A stretch of 64,000 nucleotides of DNA from assembly GCF_018861025.1 (NCBI RefSeq), contig NZ_JAHKQH010000009.1, forward strand, positions 179,861 to 243,860, in the 5' to 3' direction. Of the stretch, positions 44,943 to 54,253 are shown one piece after another; position 1 is the first letter of the stretch, and each line of letters starts with the position of its first letter. The position numbers were made by a program, and so were the translations under genes. The stretch comes from Psychrosphaera sp. B3R10 (GTDB lineage: Bacteria > Pseudomonadota > Gammaproteobacteria > Enterobacterales > Alteromonadaceae). Under the pieces are notes generated by a model. That model saw nothing but the letters and a program-made list of their open reading frames with translations. It had not been told where the DNA came from and made no database searches.

Positions 44943-47582
44943 TTAAGGCAAGGATAGTTCGGTGGTCTGAAATCTATCTTGCGATATTTTAATGCCTTGC
45001 CCTGCCCCCACAGTTACCGCTAAGCGTCCCTGATACGGTTGAGCAAAACCGGCATCATCAATGTAGGTCAGTTTATTTTTAGGCACAGTAATGTTGACTT
45101 GTTGCGTTGAGTGTCCTGCAAGCCCTACCCGTTTGAAACTAACTAACTGTCGAATGGGGGTTTTAACCGGTGAATCAGGCATACTAAAATACACTTGTAC
45201 CACTTCCTCCGTAGCTCTATCACTGGCGTTAGAAAGGGAAACACTAAGTTGCAATTCACCGCTTTGCTCATTCAATGTGTGGGTTAAATTTTTATATTTG
45301 ACGTCTGCGTAACTTAAGCCGAAGCCAAACGGATACAACACATCCCCTTCGTAATACTTATAGGTCCGGTTCGCCATTGAATAATCGTTAAAAGCCGGCA
45401 AGTCGGTAACCGATTTATAAAACGTGATGGGCAGTTTGCCAGAAGGACTAAACTCGCCATACAACAAGCGAGTTAACGCAGTTCCTGTCGCTTCACCTGG
45501 ATAAAATCCCTGAATTATCGCGTCAACATTTTGGTCCTGCCAATTGAGCGCAATGGCACTCCCACTCATATTAACAAAGACAATTGGCTTGCCTATTTGT
45601 TTCAGCTTTTTAAGTAATTTTTCCTGTGATTGTGGCAAATTAATGTGCGTTCTATCGCCGTGAGAAAAACCGTCAATGGCCAATGGCATTTCTTCACCTT
45701 CTAAATTAGCGCTGATGCCGCCGACAAAGACCACAACATCAGAGTCGCGAGCTGCGCTTAGTGCTTCTTCGGTCAAGTTACGTGAATGATCCAACCAGGA
45801 TAAAGACGCACTTGGCTGAATAACATTGCTATGCCAGTAATGACTAATTTTGCTTTCGGCATTAAATTCGTAAGTTGTTCCCGCATTAAGTTTAACCACG
45901 CCATTAACGCTTCTGCCATCTATGGTAAATGCCAAGTTATGCGCTTTGAACTGATACTCAGCCGTTTTACTTGGTTTTAATTGCCCCCGCCATCGGACAG
46001 AAAACTCTTGTTCAATGGCGTTGTTGATTGGCGAGCGCTGCCAATTAAAGTCGATATTTTCAACAATTTGGCGCTTGGCTAACTGCCGATTAAAGTGGGG
46101 ATCAGGATAATATTCGGCAATCAAACCAGATTGTTGAAGGCCACTATGATCGATATGAAAAAAATGTTCCGCAGGGATAGGTGTAAAATGAGTATACACT
46201 TCTCCCGTTAAGCTCGCCCCCGGTGTATATTTCACTTGTGCGGCGCCAAGCTTTTTCATTAGCGCTTGTTTTGGGGTAATAGGATTTACTGGCTGACCAT
46301 AATAATTACCTAGAAGCACCATAAAGTTATCAGCATTTGGACCAATTAGAGCGATTTTTTCATTGCCTTTTAGTGGCAGTAAATTATCGTTTTTTAACAA
46401 TACTAACGATTTTTCGGCCGCTTGCTGACTAAGTGACAGGTGGGTTTGTGAGCCCACTACATCTAGCGGTATCGTTGAATATGGCACATTATTTTTTGCG
46501 TCAAACATACCTAGTTTAAATCGAGCTTCAAACAGACGTTTAACGGCGACATCAATCTCAGTCTCGTCAATTAGTCCGCTATTTACCGCTTCCGTTAAAT
46601 AACTAAATGTATTGCCGTGATGGTCGCCACAGTTTAAATCTGTCCCTGCCTTAACCGCCATAGCAGCTGCGGCCGCTTCTGTTTTAACCACATTATGAGA
46701 TTTTCTATCATAAAAGTCCGCGATTGCTCCGCAGTCTGAAACAATATATCCGGTAAAATTAAACTCAGTGCGTAGCTTGTTTTGAATAAGTTCGTTGTTA
46801 CCACAAGCCGGTGTGCCGTTTACACTGTTATATGCACACATAACCGACGCAACGTTTGTTTCTGATATTACGTCCCTAAACGCAGACAAATAAGTTTCAG
46901 ACAAATCTTTCGGTGTTGCAGCATAGTCATCACTATGGCGAGTGACTTCAGGGCCACTGTGCACGGCATAGTGTTTTAAGGTTGCCACTGACTTTAAATA
47001 TTTGTCGTCATCACCCTGTAAACCGTTCACAAAATTGATTGCGATGCGCGTGGTAAGGTATGGGTCTTCACCGTAAGTTTCCTGGCCTCTGCCCCAACGT
47101 GGATCTCTAAAAATATTGATGTTTGGCGACCAATAAGTCAGTCCGGTATACATAGAGCGGTTATTCTCAGCTAAAAACGCATGGTGTTTTGCACGCCCTT
47201 CATCAGAAATTGCAGTTCCTACTTTAAGCATTAAGTCTTCGTCAAAAGTCGCTGCTAAACCAATGGCTTGGGGAAATACCGTTGCAGTTCCAGCACGAGC
47301 AACGCCATGCAAAGCTTCATTCCACCATTTATAGGCAGGGACTTGTAAACGTTCAATTGCGGGTGCTTTGTCAAATAACTGCCCGACTTTTTCCTCAAGT
47401 GTCATCTGACTGACTAAGTCGTTGACTCGTTGTTCAACTGAAAGATTTTCATCTTGGAACGCAAATGTTGGCTTTCCTGTACTTGCCTGAACTTCACTTT
47501 TTGCCAACCAGTCTGTTGCTGAACAACTCAGCAATATCGTGCTTGTTAAAGAAGCTAATATTAGTGTTTTTTTTATTTTCAT
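44943..47582 (-). CDS. GH3 glycosidase with PA14 insertion, lipoprotein (beta-glucosidase or beta-xylosidase)
   Basis: Exo-acting glycoside hydrolase. A lipobox LLSC near residues 17-20 gives a lipid anchor. The GH3 N-domain (~55-370) has SPNINIFRDPRWGRGQETYG, KHYAVHSGPE and the nucleophile Asp283 in YIVSDCGAI. The GH3 C-domain (~400-700) is interrupted by a PA14 domain (~480-610, with GLIAEYY and ISHYWHS). A C-terminal Fn3-like domain (~785-860) follows. The SDCGAI form of the nucleophile block resembles beta-xylosidases, but GH3 specificity is hard to read. It is co-transcribed with a sugar symporter and lies in a locus with GH9. Confidence 0.93.
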   Translation of the reverse strand: MKIKKTLILASLTSTILLSCSATDWLAKSEVQASTGKPTFAFQDENLSVEQRVNDLVSQMTLEEKVGQLFDKAPAIERLQVPAYKWWNEALHGVARAGTATVFPQAIGLAATFDEDLMLKVGTAISDEGRAKHHAFLAENNRSMYTGLTYWSPNINIFRDPRWGRGQETYGEDPYLTTRIAINFVNGLQGDDDKYLKSVATLKHYAVHSGPEVTRHSDDYAATPKDLSETYLSAFRDVISETNVASVMCAYNSVNGTPACGNNELIQNKLRTEFNFTGYIVSDCGAIADFYDRKSHNVVKTEAAAAAMAVKAGTDLNCGDHHGNTFSYLTEAVNSGLIDETEIDVAVKRLFEARFKLGMFDAKNNVPYSTIPLDVVGSQTHLSLSQQAAEKSLVLLKNDNLLPLKGNEKIALIGPNADNFMVLLGNYYGQPVNPITPKQALMKKLGAAQVKYTPGASLTGEVYTHFTPIPAEHFFHIDHSGLQQSGLIAEYYPDPHFNRQLAKRQIVENIDFNWQRSPINNAIEQEFSVRWRGQLKPSKTAEYQFKAHNLAFTIDGRSVNGVVKLNAGTTYEFNAESKISHYWHSNVIQPSASLSWLDHSRNLTEEALSAARDSDVVVFVGGISANLEGEEMPLAIDGFSHGDRTHINLPQSQEKLLKKLKQIGKPIVFVNMSGSAIALNWQDQNVDAIIQGFYPGEATGTALTRLLYGEFSPSGKLPITFYKSVTDLPAFNDYSMANRTYKYYEGDVLYPFGFGLSYADVKYKNLTHTLNEQSGELQLSVSLSNASDRATEEVVQVYFSMPDSPVKTPIRQLVSFKRVGLAGHSTQQVNITVPKNKLTYIDDAGFAQPYQGRLAVTVGAGQGIKISQDRFQTTELSLP

Positions 47583-48011
47583 TTTTTGGTAACCGCTGCT
47601 CTGTATGTTGATTAATTAAGCAGAGCAAAGTTTACCAACTCATCCTTAATCGATTCGACCAAGTGCATGTCAACTTCACCATTTGAACGTTCAACTTTCC
47701 ACAAGTGAGAATAATTGAACTATATCAGCCAAATTTAGAGACAAATTAATTTCATCTCTACAAAATCGCCTCACCCCTTTAATTACAAGGGTTAGAAAAA
47801 GAATTCATGTTGAATTATTAAAATTGAACGTTCAAATTTCAGTTCTCTCATCTAGTTAGACGACATTCGACGCCTTGTTCTCTAAAAACGAATATGAAAA
47901 TTAAAAAATAGTTAGGTGAGCTTTCAACACAACAAGCCATAACTTATAAAAAGCGACGTATTAGCTTCAGCAACTAATACCAGCAGAAACAAACAATACA
48001 ACGGGGAAATA
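47583..48011. promoter_or_regulatory. Divergent GH3/TonB receptor control region with two identical palindromes
   Basis: The 12-bp palindrome TTGAACGTTCAA occurs at 47683-47694 (101 bp before the GH3 ATG) and again at 47824-47835 (177 bp before the TonB receptor ATG). Centres are 141 bp apart. A central CG dyad of this kind fits a LacI-type or similar dimeric repressor. The half-site TTGAACG recurs at 54085-54091 upstream of the GH9 gene. No other gene is present in these 429 bases. Confidence 0.65.
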
Positions 48012-51000
48012 ATGAAAAAAACTATCAAAGAAAATAGGACTATTAATCAACGTCCTAACTTTAAGCTCTCAATAATTAGTTCAGCAATTTTGAGCCTCCC
48101 AATGGCGACGTCACTATGGGCTGCGGAACCAGAAGATACAGCTAAAACCGGTGACATCGAAGTTATTGAAGTCCGAGGAACTCGCTCTAACTTAATCGAT
48201 GCACAAAATATGAAACGCGAAGGCGAAACCGTATTAGATGCTATTTCAGCAAAAGATATCGGCTCTTTGCCTGACCGTAGCGTATTGGAAGCGATAGTAC
48301 GTTTACCGGGTGTTTCTATCGAACGTTTTGCCGGAGCCAATGACCCTGATCACTACGGTGTGGAAGGCAGTGGTGTAGTGGTTCGTGGGCTTACCCATAC
48401 CCGCAGTGAGTTTAATGGCCGAGATACATTTACCGCGGACTCGGGACGAGGTTTGAGCTTTCAAGATGTACCGCCTGAGTTGATGGGAGGCGTAGAGCTA
48501 TATAAAAACCAATCTGCTGATATGATTGAAGGTGGTATTGCTGGAACCGTAAACTTGATCACTCGTAAACCATTTGACTCCGATGAACGTGTTTTAGCGT
48601 TTACCGTAGATGCCACACACAGTGATTTTATTGACGAGACAACGCCGTCGTTTTCAGGTTTATACAGCGAGAACTTTGATATAAGTAATGGTCGAATTGG
48701 GGTGTTATTTAACTATTCTAATTCTGAACTAAAAGCACAATCTGACGGTACGCAAATTGGCCGCTACGAATTACAGAATCAACTCGTTGATGGGCAGCAA
48801 GTTATGGTGCCTCGCACAACTCGCCTCACTCGTAAGCAAGATGACCGTAAACGTGAAGGGTTTGCAAGTACAGTACAATGGGAGAATGAAGACCGCACAA
48901 TTCTTGCAACCGCGCAGTTTATTCGTTCTGACTCATCACTAGCATGGACTGAAAACGCAATTGAAATGGCAGACGACGCCGTTATCAATGACTTAATTCC
49001 AGCCGCGGGCACCTCTTTTGAAGTGACCGACCAAGGCTTATTTGAATCGGGTCTAATTACCTCAACAGCGGGATGGCGCGGAAACGACGCCGAACGACAA
49101 CCTGGTGGCGAATTTGGTGCGCAACATGCCATGATCACTCGTCAACGAAATCAAGATTCGCTTGTTGATGATTTTGGTTTTAACATTCGCTACCGCCCGA
49201 ATGATACTTGGGCATTTAACCTTGATCTTCAGTATGTAAACTCAACATCTGAAATTTTAGATTTTTCAGTAATGGGTGCAAGCAGAGCCGTCGTTGGAAT
49301 TGCTCAACACGGCGATGAACATCCAGATATTTCTATTATCAATCCCGCTAATAACGGTGAGACGGGGTATTTTACTAACCCGCACAACTATTTTTGGCGT
49401 AGTGCAATGGACCACATCTCAGACAATGAGGGTAACGAATTAGCCTTTGCAACTGACGCGCAATATACGTTGGACGAAGGGTTTTTCACCTCTTTAAAAG
49501 TAGGTGTTCGACACGCTAAGCGCGAGCAAATCACTCGCCAATCCACTTACAACTGGGGTTGGTTATCTGAAGCTTGGGCTGGCAATGGCAGTGCTTGGTT
49601 TGACGCTGAGGGCGATGAATTAGGTGCAAGCTTAAACAATCAATACGAGCAGATTTCGTTTGACAACTTTGCCCGCGGCGGTGTTTTAAATTCAGCAGGC
49701 GAAGAAGCGTTTCTATTCCCTAAAGTCTCTTTAGCAACCGATTACACGAATGCTGAAAGTGCTTTTGCTAGCTTAACCCCAGGCTGGAGTGCATTGGGTA
49801 GTCGTGATGGCGCCGAAGGCCACTTTATTCCAAATGAAATAAATGACACTGTTGAAACCAGTAATGCCATTTATGTCAAAGCAAATTTTGAGGGTGAAAT
49901 CGGCGATATTGATTTCAGCGGTAACCTTGGTTTTAGATATGTAAAAATTGAAAACGATACAAAAGGGTTTATTACGTTCCCTGATTCCGTAGGCGATCCG
50001 GCTCAGCCAACCACTGACCCAGATCACTTTTTACCAGCTGATCAAGCTGCGTTTGGTGACGCGGGTTCTGTAGAACAAACTGCATCGAGCTCGTATTCAA
50101 ATGTTTTACCTAGCGTAAACGTCAAGTTTAACTTAACTGATGAATTGTTGCTTCGCTTTGGTTTTTCTGAAGCCATTGCCTTACCAGATTTAGGTAACCT
50201 GCGAAACTACGTAGCCATTACCGCTGAAGATCAGGTCATCACCTATACTGGTGATGGCGACGACAGAGAAATCACAAATGCACGATATTCACGTTATACC
50301 GCTAAATCTGGCAATCCATTCTTAAAACCAATGGAGTCTTACAGTTATGATTTAGCATTAGAGTGGTATTTTGCCGAAGGCGTGGGATCGTTAACAACCT
50401 CTTTATTCTACAAAGATCTGAGCAATTATTTTATTAATGGCTCAGTTGACCGTGAATACACCAACAACGGCTCAACGCAAATAGTGCAAGTAGACGGGGC
50501 GACAAATGGTGATGAAGGTTCGATAAAAGGGGCGGAGATAGCGTATCAGCAATTTTTCGACTTTTTACCCGGGGCGTTTAGTGGCTTAGGTATTCAATTC
50601 AACTACACTTATATCGATGAAGAGGGTTCACCAAACCCAGGCTTATCCCCGGATAAACCTAACTCTGAAGAAGGTGAAGGCATAGCGTTTGACAACCTTC
50701 CATTAGAGGGTCTATCCCAAGACAACTTCAATCTCGTTGGTATGTATGAAAAATACGGTGTTAACGCACGTATTGCGTACAACTGGCGCTCAGATTATTT
50801 GTTAACGACCAAAGATGTTATCACTCAGTTGCCTATATATAACAAAGCCGGTGGACAAGTTGACGCTTCGATATTTTATGATGTCAGTGAAAACATAAAA
50901 GTCGGCCTTCAAGGCAGCAACTTAACCAATGAAGTTGCACATACAACAATGCAAATAGACAACGACGGCAACCAAGCCTCACGTTCATGGTTTGTAAGTG

Positions 51001-51038
51001 ACCGCCGGTTTAGCCTAGTTGTTAAAGGTAATTTTTAA
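48012..51038 (+). CDS. Long TonB-dependent receptor for oligosaccharides
   Basis: Outer-membrane transporter of the Xanthomonas/Caulobacter type that imports plant or algal oligosaccharides. A long basic signal peptide ends near residue 37 (LWAAEPEDT). The TonB box-like IEVIEVRGTRSNL is followed by the plug with VLDAISAKDIGSLPDRSVLEAI and LPGVSIERFAG. The barrel ends RRFSLVVKGNF with a terminal Phe. Length 1008 is normal for this class. GGGG lies upstream of the ATG. It is divergent from GH3 and upstream of the halogenase. Confidence 0.93.
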   Translation: MKKTIKENRTINQRPNFKLSIISSAILSLPMATSLWAAEPEDTAKTGDIEVIEVRGTRSNLIDAQNMKREGETVLDAISAKDIGSLPDRSVLEAIVRLPGVSIERFAGANDPDHYGVEGSGVVVRGLTHTRSEFNGRDTFTADSGRGLSFQDVPPELMGGVELYKNQSADMIEGGIAGTVNLITRKPFDSDERVLAFTVDATHSDFIDETTPSFSGLYSENFDISNGRIGVLFNYSNSELKAQSDGTQIGRYELQNQLVDGQQVMVPRTTRLTRKQDDRKREGFASTVQWENEDRTILATAQFIRSDSSLAWTENAIEMADDAVINDLIPAAGTSFEVTDQGLFESGLITSTAGWRGNDAERQPGGEFGAQHAMITRQRNQDSLVDDFGFNIRYRPNDTWAFNLDLQYVNSTSEILDFSVMGASRAVVGIAQHGDEHPDISIINPANNGETGYFTNPHNYFWRSAMDHISDNEGNELAFATDAQYTLDEGFFTSLKVGVRHAKREQITRQSTYNWGWLSEAWAGNGSAWFDAEGDELGASLNNQYEQISFDNFARGGVLNSAGEEAFLFPKVSLATDYTNAESAFASLTPGWSALGSRDGAEGHFIPNEINDTVETSNAIYVKANFEGEIGDIDFSGNLGFRYVKIENDTKGFITFPDSVGDPAQPTTDPDHFLPADQAAFGDAGSVEQTASSSYSNVLPSVNVKFNLTDELLLRFGFSEAIALPDLGNLRNYVAITAEDQVITYTGDGDDREITNARYSRYTAKSGNPFLKPMESYSYDLALEWYFAEGVGSLTTSLFYKDLSNYFINGSVDREYTNNGSTQIVQVDGATNGDEGSIKGAEIAYQQFFDFLPGAFSGLGIQFNYTYIDEEGSPNPGLSPDKPNSEEGEGIAFDNLPLEGLSQDNFNLVGMYEKYGVNARIAYNWRSDYLLTTKDVITQLPIYNKAGGQVDASIFYDVSENIKVGLQGSNLTNEVAHTTMQIDNDGNQASRSWFVSDRRFSLVVKGNF

Positions 51039-51063
51039 AACCGAGTGTTTTAATTTGTCGTGA

Positions 51064-51084
51064 GACCTAATGATTTATTAGGTC
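51064..51084 (+). terminator. RNA hairpin just after the TonB receptor gene
   Basis: GACCTAAT and ATTAGGTC pair over 8 bp around GATTT, 26 nt past the stop codon. It lacks a T tract and may protect the receptor mRNA 3' end when transcription stops at the next hairpin. Confidence 0.45.
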
Positions 51085-51106
51085 GAATCGGTAATTAAAT
51101 TGGAGC

Positions 51107-51141
51107 AAAAGCTGCCGCCATTTATGGTTGGCAGCTTTTTA
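51107..51141 (+). terminator. Intrinsic terminator between the TonB receptor and halogenase genes
   Basis: AAAAGCTGCC (51107-51116) pairs perfectly with GGCAGCTTTT (51130-51139), with the T run supplying the tail and a small CCA/TGG pairing in the loop. It lies only 18 nt before the halogenase ATG, so the halogenase is expressed either by read-through or from a promoter overlapping the hairpin. Confidence 0.75.
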
Positions 51142-51156
51142 CTTGAGGTAAACGTA

Positions 51157-52674
51157 ATGAGTTACACGACGAATCCCAACACCGTTAAGTCTATCGTAAT
51201 TGTCGGTGGTGGTTCAGCCGGATGGATGACCGCTTCGGCGCTGGCTAAAGTGTTAGGCCCCGAACTATGTGACATCACTCTTATTGAATCAGACCAAATT
51301 GGTACTGTTTCTGTAGGCGAAGCGACTATCCCACAGGTACAGTTATTTAATCGAATTTTAGACATCGATGAAAAAGAATTTTTAGACTTCACCAATGCGA
51401 CATTTAAACTCGGTATTGAATTTGTTGATTGGCAAAAAAAAGGCCACGCCTATTTTCACCCTTTTGGTACATACGGCACCAATATTGACGCTCTACCCTT
51501 TCATCATTATTGGTTGAAGATGCAACAACTTGGTAAGGCGAGTGACCTCTCGCAATACTCACTCACGGCGGTTGCCGCGTATCAAAATAAATTTATGCAT
51601 CCGCAGCAACAAAAAAACTCACCGTTAGCGGGCATTAACTATGCCTATCATTTTGACGCGACGTTATATGCAAAATTTTTGTCCAGTTATGCAACAAAGC
51701 GCGGCGTGACTAAGCTAAACGGCAAAGTGATGGACGTTGGCTTAAATGCCGATAACGGTAATATTCAGACCTTATTTCTTGAAGACGGCCAGCAGATAAC
51801 TGGCGATTTGTTTATCGATTGTTCTGGTTTTAAAGGGATATTAATTGAACAAGCTCTAAAAACCGGATTTGACGATTGGAGTCATTACCTACCGTGTAAC
51901 CGAGCAGCTGCAGTGCCTTGCCATACAATAACAGCTCAAAACATTACACCTTATACTAAATCAACCGCCCAAAGTGTGGGCTGGACTTGGCGTATTCCGC
52001 TGCAAAACAGAATTGGCAATGGTTATGTCTATTCAAGTGACTTTATCGACGATAACGCCGCTCAGGAGGTATTATTACAACAACTGGAATCCTCACCCAT
52101 CGCTGATATTAATATGTTGCGCTGGACGACTGGAATGCGCAAAAAAAGCTGGAACAAAAACTGTATTGCGATTGGCCTTGCCGCTGGTTTTGTCGAACCA
52201 CTCGAGTCAACTGGGTTGCATTTAATTCAATCAGCTATTGCCAAATTAATGACCTTGTTCCCGTACAAAAATATCAATCAATGCGACATTGATTTGTTTA
52301 ACCAACAAACAGAAAAGGAATACCTTCGAATTAGGGATTTTATTGTATTGCATTACAAAGCGACTGAACGCGATGACTCTGATTTCTGGCGCTATTGCCA
52401 AGCTATGCCGATACCATCAACGTTGCAGCAAAAAATAGAAATGTATAAAGAAACTGGCCGGATATTTCGTCAAGATGATGAGCTGTTTAATGAAACGTCG
52501 TGGCTTGCGGTTATGCAGGGTCAGGGGATAAAAGCCAATAATTATCATCCACTAGTCGACAGGCTATCTGATGTTGAAATTCAACGACGACTGCAAAATA
52601 TTGAGTCAGTAATTGCAAATTCAGCCAACCTTATGCCAGATCACCACGCTTATATCCAACAAATGCTGTCATAA
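51157..52674 (+). CDS. Flavin-dependent tryptophan halogenase-family protein
   Basis: FADH2-dependent halogenase fold. From the ATG at 51157 (GAGG 8 nt upstream): FAD-binding GGGSAG at 17-22, the catalytic Lys84 in FKLGIEF (equivalent to Lys79 of PrnA), the halogenase motif W-x-W-x-I-P at 276-281, and the Glu-containing FVEPLESTG (Glu347/Glu350). All hallmark residues are intact, so it should be catalytic. Length 505 is normal. A TTG at 51100 in the same frame runs through the terminator hairpin and is rejected. Homologues near glycan TonB receptors are common in marine and plant-associated bacteria, with unknown substrates. Confidence 0.9.
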   Translation: MSYTTNPNTVKSIVIVGGGSAGWMTASALAKVLGPELCDITLIESDQIGTVSVGEATIPQVQLFNRILDIDEKEFLDFTNATFKLGIEFVDWQKKGHAYFHPFGTYGTNIDALPFHHYWLKMQQLGKASDLSQYSLTAVAAYQNKFMHPQQQKNSPLAGINYAYHFDATLYAKFLSSYATKRGVTKLNGKVMDVGLNADNGNIQTLFLEDGQQITGDLFIDCSGFKGILIEQALKTGFDDWSHYLPCNRAAAVPCHTITAQNITPYTKSTAQSVGWTWRIPLQNRIGNGYVYSSDFIDDNAAQEVLLQQLESSPIADINMLRWTTGMRKKSWNKNCIAIGLAAGFVEPLESTGLHLIQSAIAKLMTLFPYKNINQCDIDLFNQQTEKEYLRIRDFIVLHYKATERDDSDFWRYCQAMPIPSTLQQKIEMYKETGRIFRQDDELFNETSWLAVMQGQGIKANNYHPLVDRLSDVEIQRRLQNIESVIANSANLMPDHHAYIQQMLS

Positions 52675-52702
52675 CAAAACAGCTAAAAAGTTTTTAAATA
52701 GG

Positions 52703-52727
52703 AACCCTACTGTATTGCTGTAGGGTT
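52703..52727. terminator. Hairpin between convergent halogenase and AraC genes
   Basis: AACCCTAC and GTAGGGTT pair over 8 bp around a 9-nt loop. It lies between convergent genes. The T tract is weak on both sides. Confidence 0.5.
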
Positions 52728-52735
52728 ACATCAAT

Positions 52736-53920
52736 CTAACTCTCGTCTTGATTTTGCGATTGCCAATAATCTTTTCTAAATTGTGTTGGCGTCACGCCCA
52801 CCAGCTTTTTGAAAAACGTATTAAACGTTGCTTTACTGTTAAAACCCGCTAAATCCATAATGTCTAACATGGTCATTTTTTTGTTTTGTGCGGTTGTAAG
52901 TAATGACTTACTTTCTTCAATCCGATACAAATTAATAAACTCAAAAAAGTTTTTCTCAAAGTGACGATTGATAATCGACGACAAGTGACGGGATGAGATA
53001 TCCAATTGATTGGCTAGATTTTCGAGCGTGAGCAAGTGATTCAAATACGGTTTTTGTTCCAGCATGTAGCGCTCTATTTGGGCAATTTGTTCCGCATCAA
53101 ATGGCGTTAAATTTTCATCGTGTTTTTCATTGACGAGCTCGGTATCTATGCCTTTAAAAATTGAAGAATAGCCCGCACTAAAAAATATCAGGCCGGTGAT
53201 CAAAAACATCACAACATAATTTGAAGTAAGGCCAAGGGTTTCATGGTCGACTAAAATGCCAATTTCGTATGAAAAGATAATCGCTAACGCTACAAAGATA
53301 GCGTCTATTCTTATCACTAAAAAGCCGACAACAAGGACTTTTAACCAGGTTAGATCTACATCTTCTAAAAATGCGACTTCATTTTTTATTTGATTTTGGT
53401 AGCGATGTAATTCAATTAAACATAAAACACCAAAGCCAAACCGTAAACTTTCTCGAATAATATGTAGCACCCTGTCGACAGATGGCGTTTCCTCAATGCT
53501 ATTGCCAAGCAATGCCGCCAGTTTGACTTGATCATCAAGCATCAACCAAGTGTTCGCAAAATATATGGCAAAAAGCACAAACGGCGCGAAGTACAATAAG
53601 TCCATTTTTGCCAGTTTATAATCGCGATAAATTAATGATCTGATATAGAGTAAAAGTAAGGGGGCTTCAAGCCAATAGGCTAATCCAAAGGTGAAAAATA
53701 AATTTGGCGAATATTCCAAGGCAACAAGTCGAAATGCTTCGCCAAAGTTAATCAAATTATCGAGTGGAATTGCCGCTTGCGTTAATAAAAAAGCAGCGAG
53801 TAAATAGTTACTTAGTTTCTTGCCCTTTTTTAAAGTCACGAGGAAAAGCGCAAAAAGTATACATATATACATAGTGAAGATTAATACCAAATCGTGCGTA
53901 TTAAAGATGACCGATTTCAT
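52736..53920 (-). CDS. AraC-family regulator with a membrane-embedded N-terminal domain
   Basis: Residues 1-~260 contain seven or so hydrophobic helices (near 10-30, 37-55, 70-95, 105-125, 150-165, 190-215, 230-252). Residues ~285-390 are a double HTH of the AraC type: QLDISSRHLSSIINRHF, then DIMDLAGFNSKATFNTFFKK and a GVTPTQFRK block. A membrane-bound AraC protein can sense a periplasmic or membrane signal directly. It sits between the halogenase and GH9 genes and is the only DNA-binding regulator encoded in the glycan locus. The target is inferred. Confidence 0.88.
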   Translation of the reverse strand: MKSVIFNTHDLVLIFTMYICILFALFLVTLKKGKKLSNYLLAAFLLTQAAIPLDNLINFGEAFRLVALEYSPNLFFTFGLAYWLEAPLLLLYIRSLIYRDYKLAKMDLLYFAPFVLFAIYFANTWLMLDDQVKLAALLGNSIEETPSVDRVLHIIRESLRFGFGVLCLIELHRYQNQIKNEVAFLEDVDLTWLKVLVVGFLVIRIDAIFVALAIIFSYEIGILVDHETLGLTSNYVVMFLITGLIFFSAGYSSIFKGIDTELVNEKHDENLTPFDAEQIAQIERYMLEQKPYLNHLLTLENLANQLDISSRHLSSIINRHFEKNFFEFINLYRIEESKSLLTTAQNKKMTMLDIMDLAGFNSKATFNTFFKKLVGVTPTQFRKDYWQSQNQDES

Positions 53921-54253
53921 TAATTGCCTTTACCTTTTGGAAAAATAGTACATTTGGTCTCTAAGAGAGAATATTTCAATACGGTAAATTTATTCACCTA
54001 TCATAATTAATCACGATGCTAAATATTGCTTTTTATGGTTCAAATAAACACTTTTGCATAAAGTTGTACGGCCAAAGACTATAGTTGAACGACTTTTTCT
54101 CAGTATTTTATAAAATAACCGAGTCGATTAAAGTCTGCCACAGTAAATTAGAATAAAAAATCATTCTCAGACAATGACGTTTATTAAAACGTTTTGCAAC
54201 TAACCTGTAGTTGCAAAGTGTGCAATTGAATAAAAATTGAACCCGGGGAAAAA
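53921..54253. promoter_or_regulatory. Divergent AraC/GH9 control region with a 9-bp palindrome
   Basis: TTGCAACTA (54194-54202) and TAGTTGCAA (54208-54216) form a perfect dyad with a 5-bp spacer, 38 nt upstream of the GH9 ATG. AAAACGTTTT (54186-54195) abuts it and TTGAACG lies at 54085-54091. The dyad position, close to the ribosome site, would allow repression or an mRNA hairpin. No gene is present in these 333 bases. Confidence 0.5.

Noticed and set aside
48779..49138. 119-codon minus-strand ORF inside the long TonB receptor, and other long antisense ORFs such as 58847-59221
   Set aside because: They lie antisense to well-supported genes in a fixed frame, and no family motif is seen.
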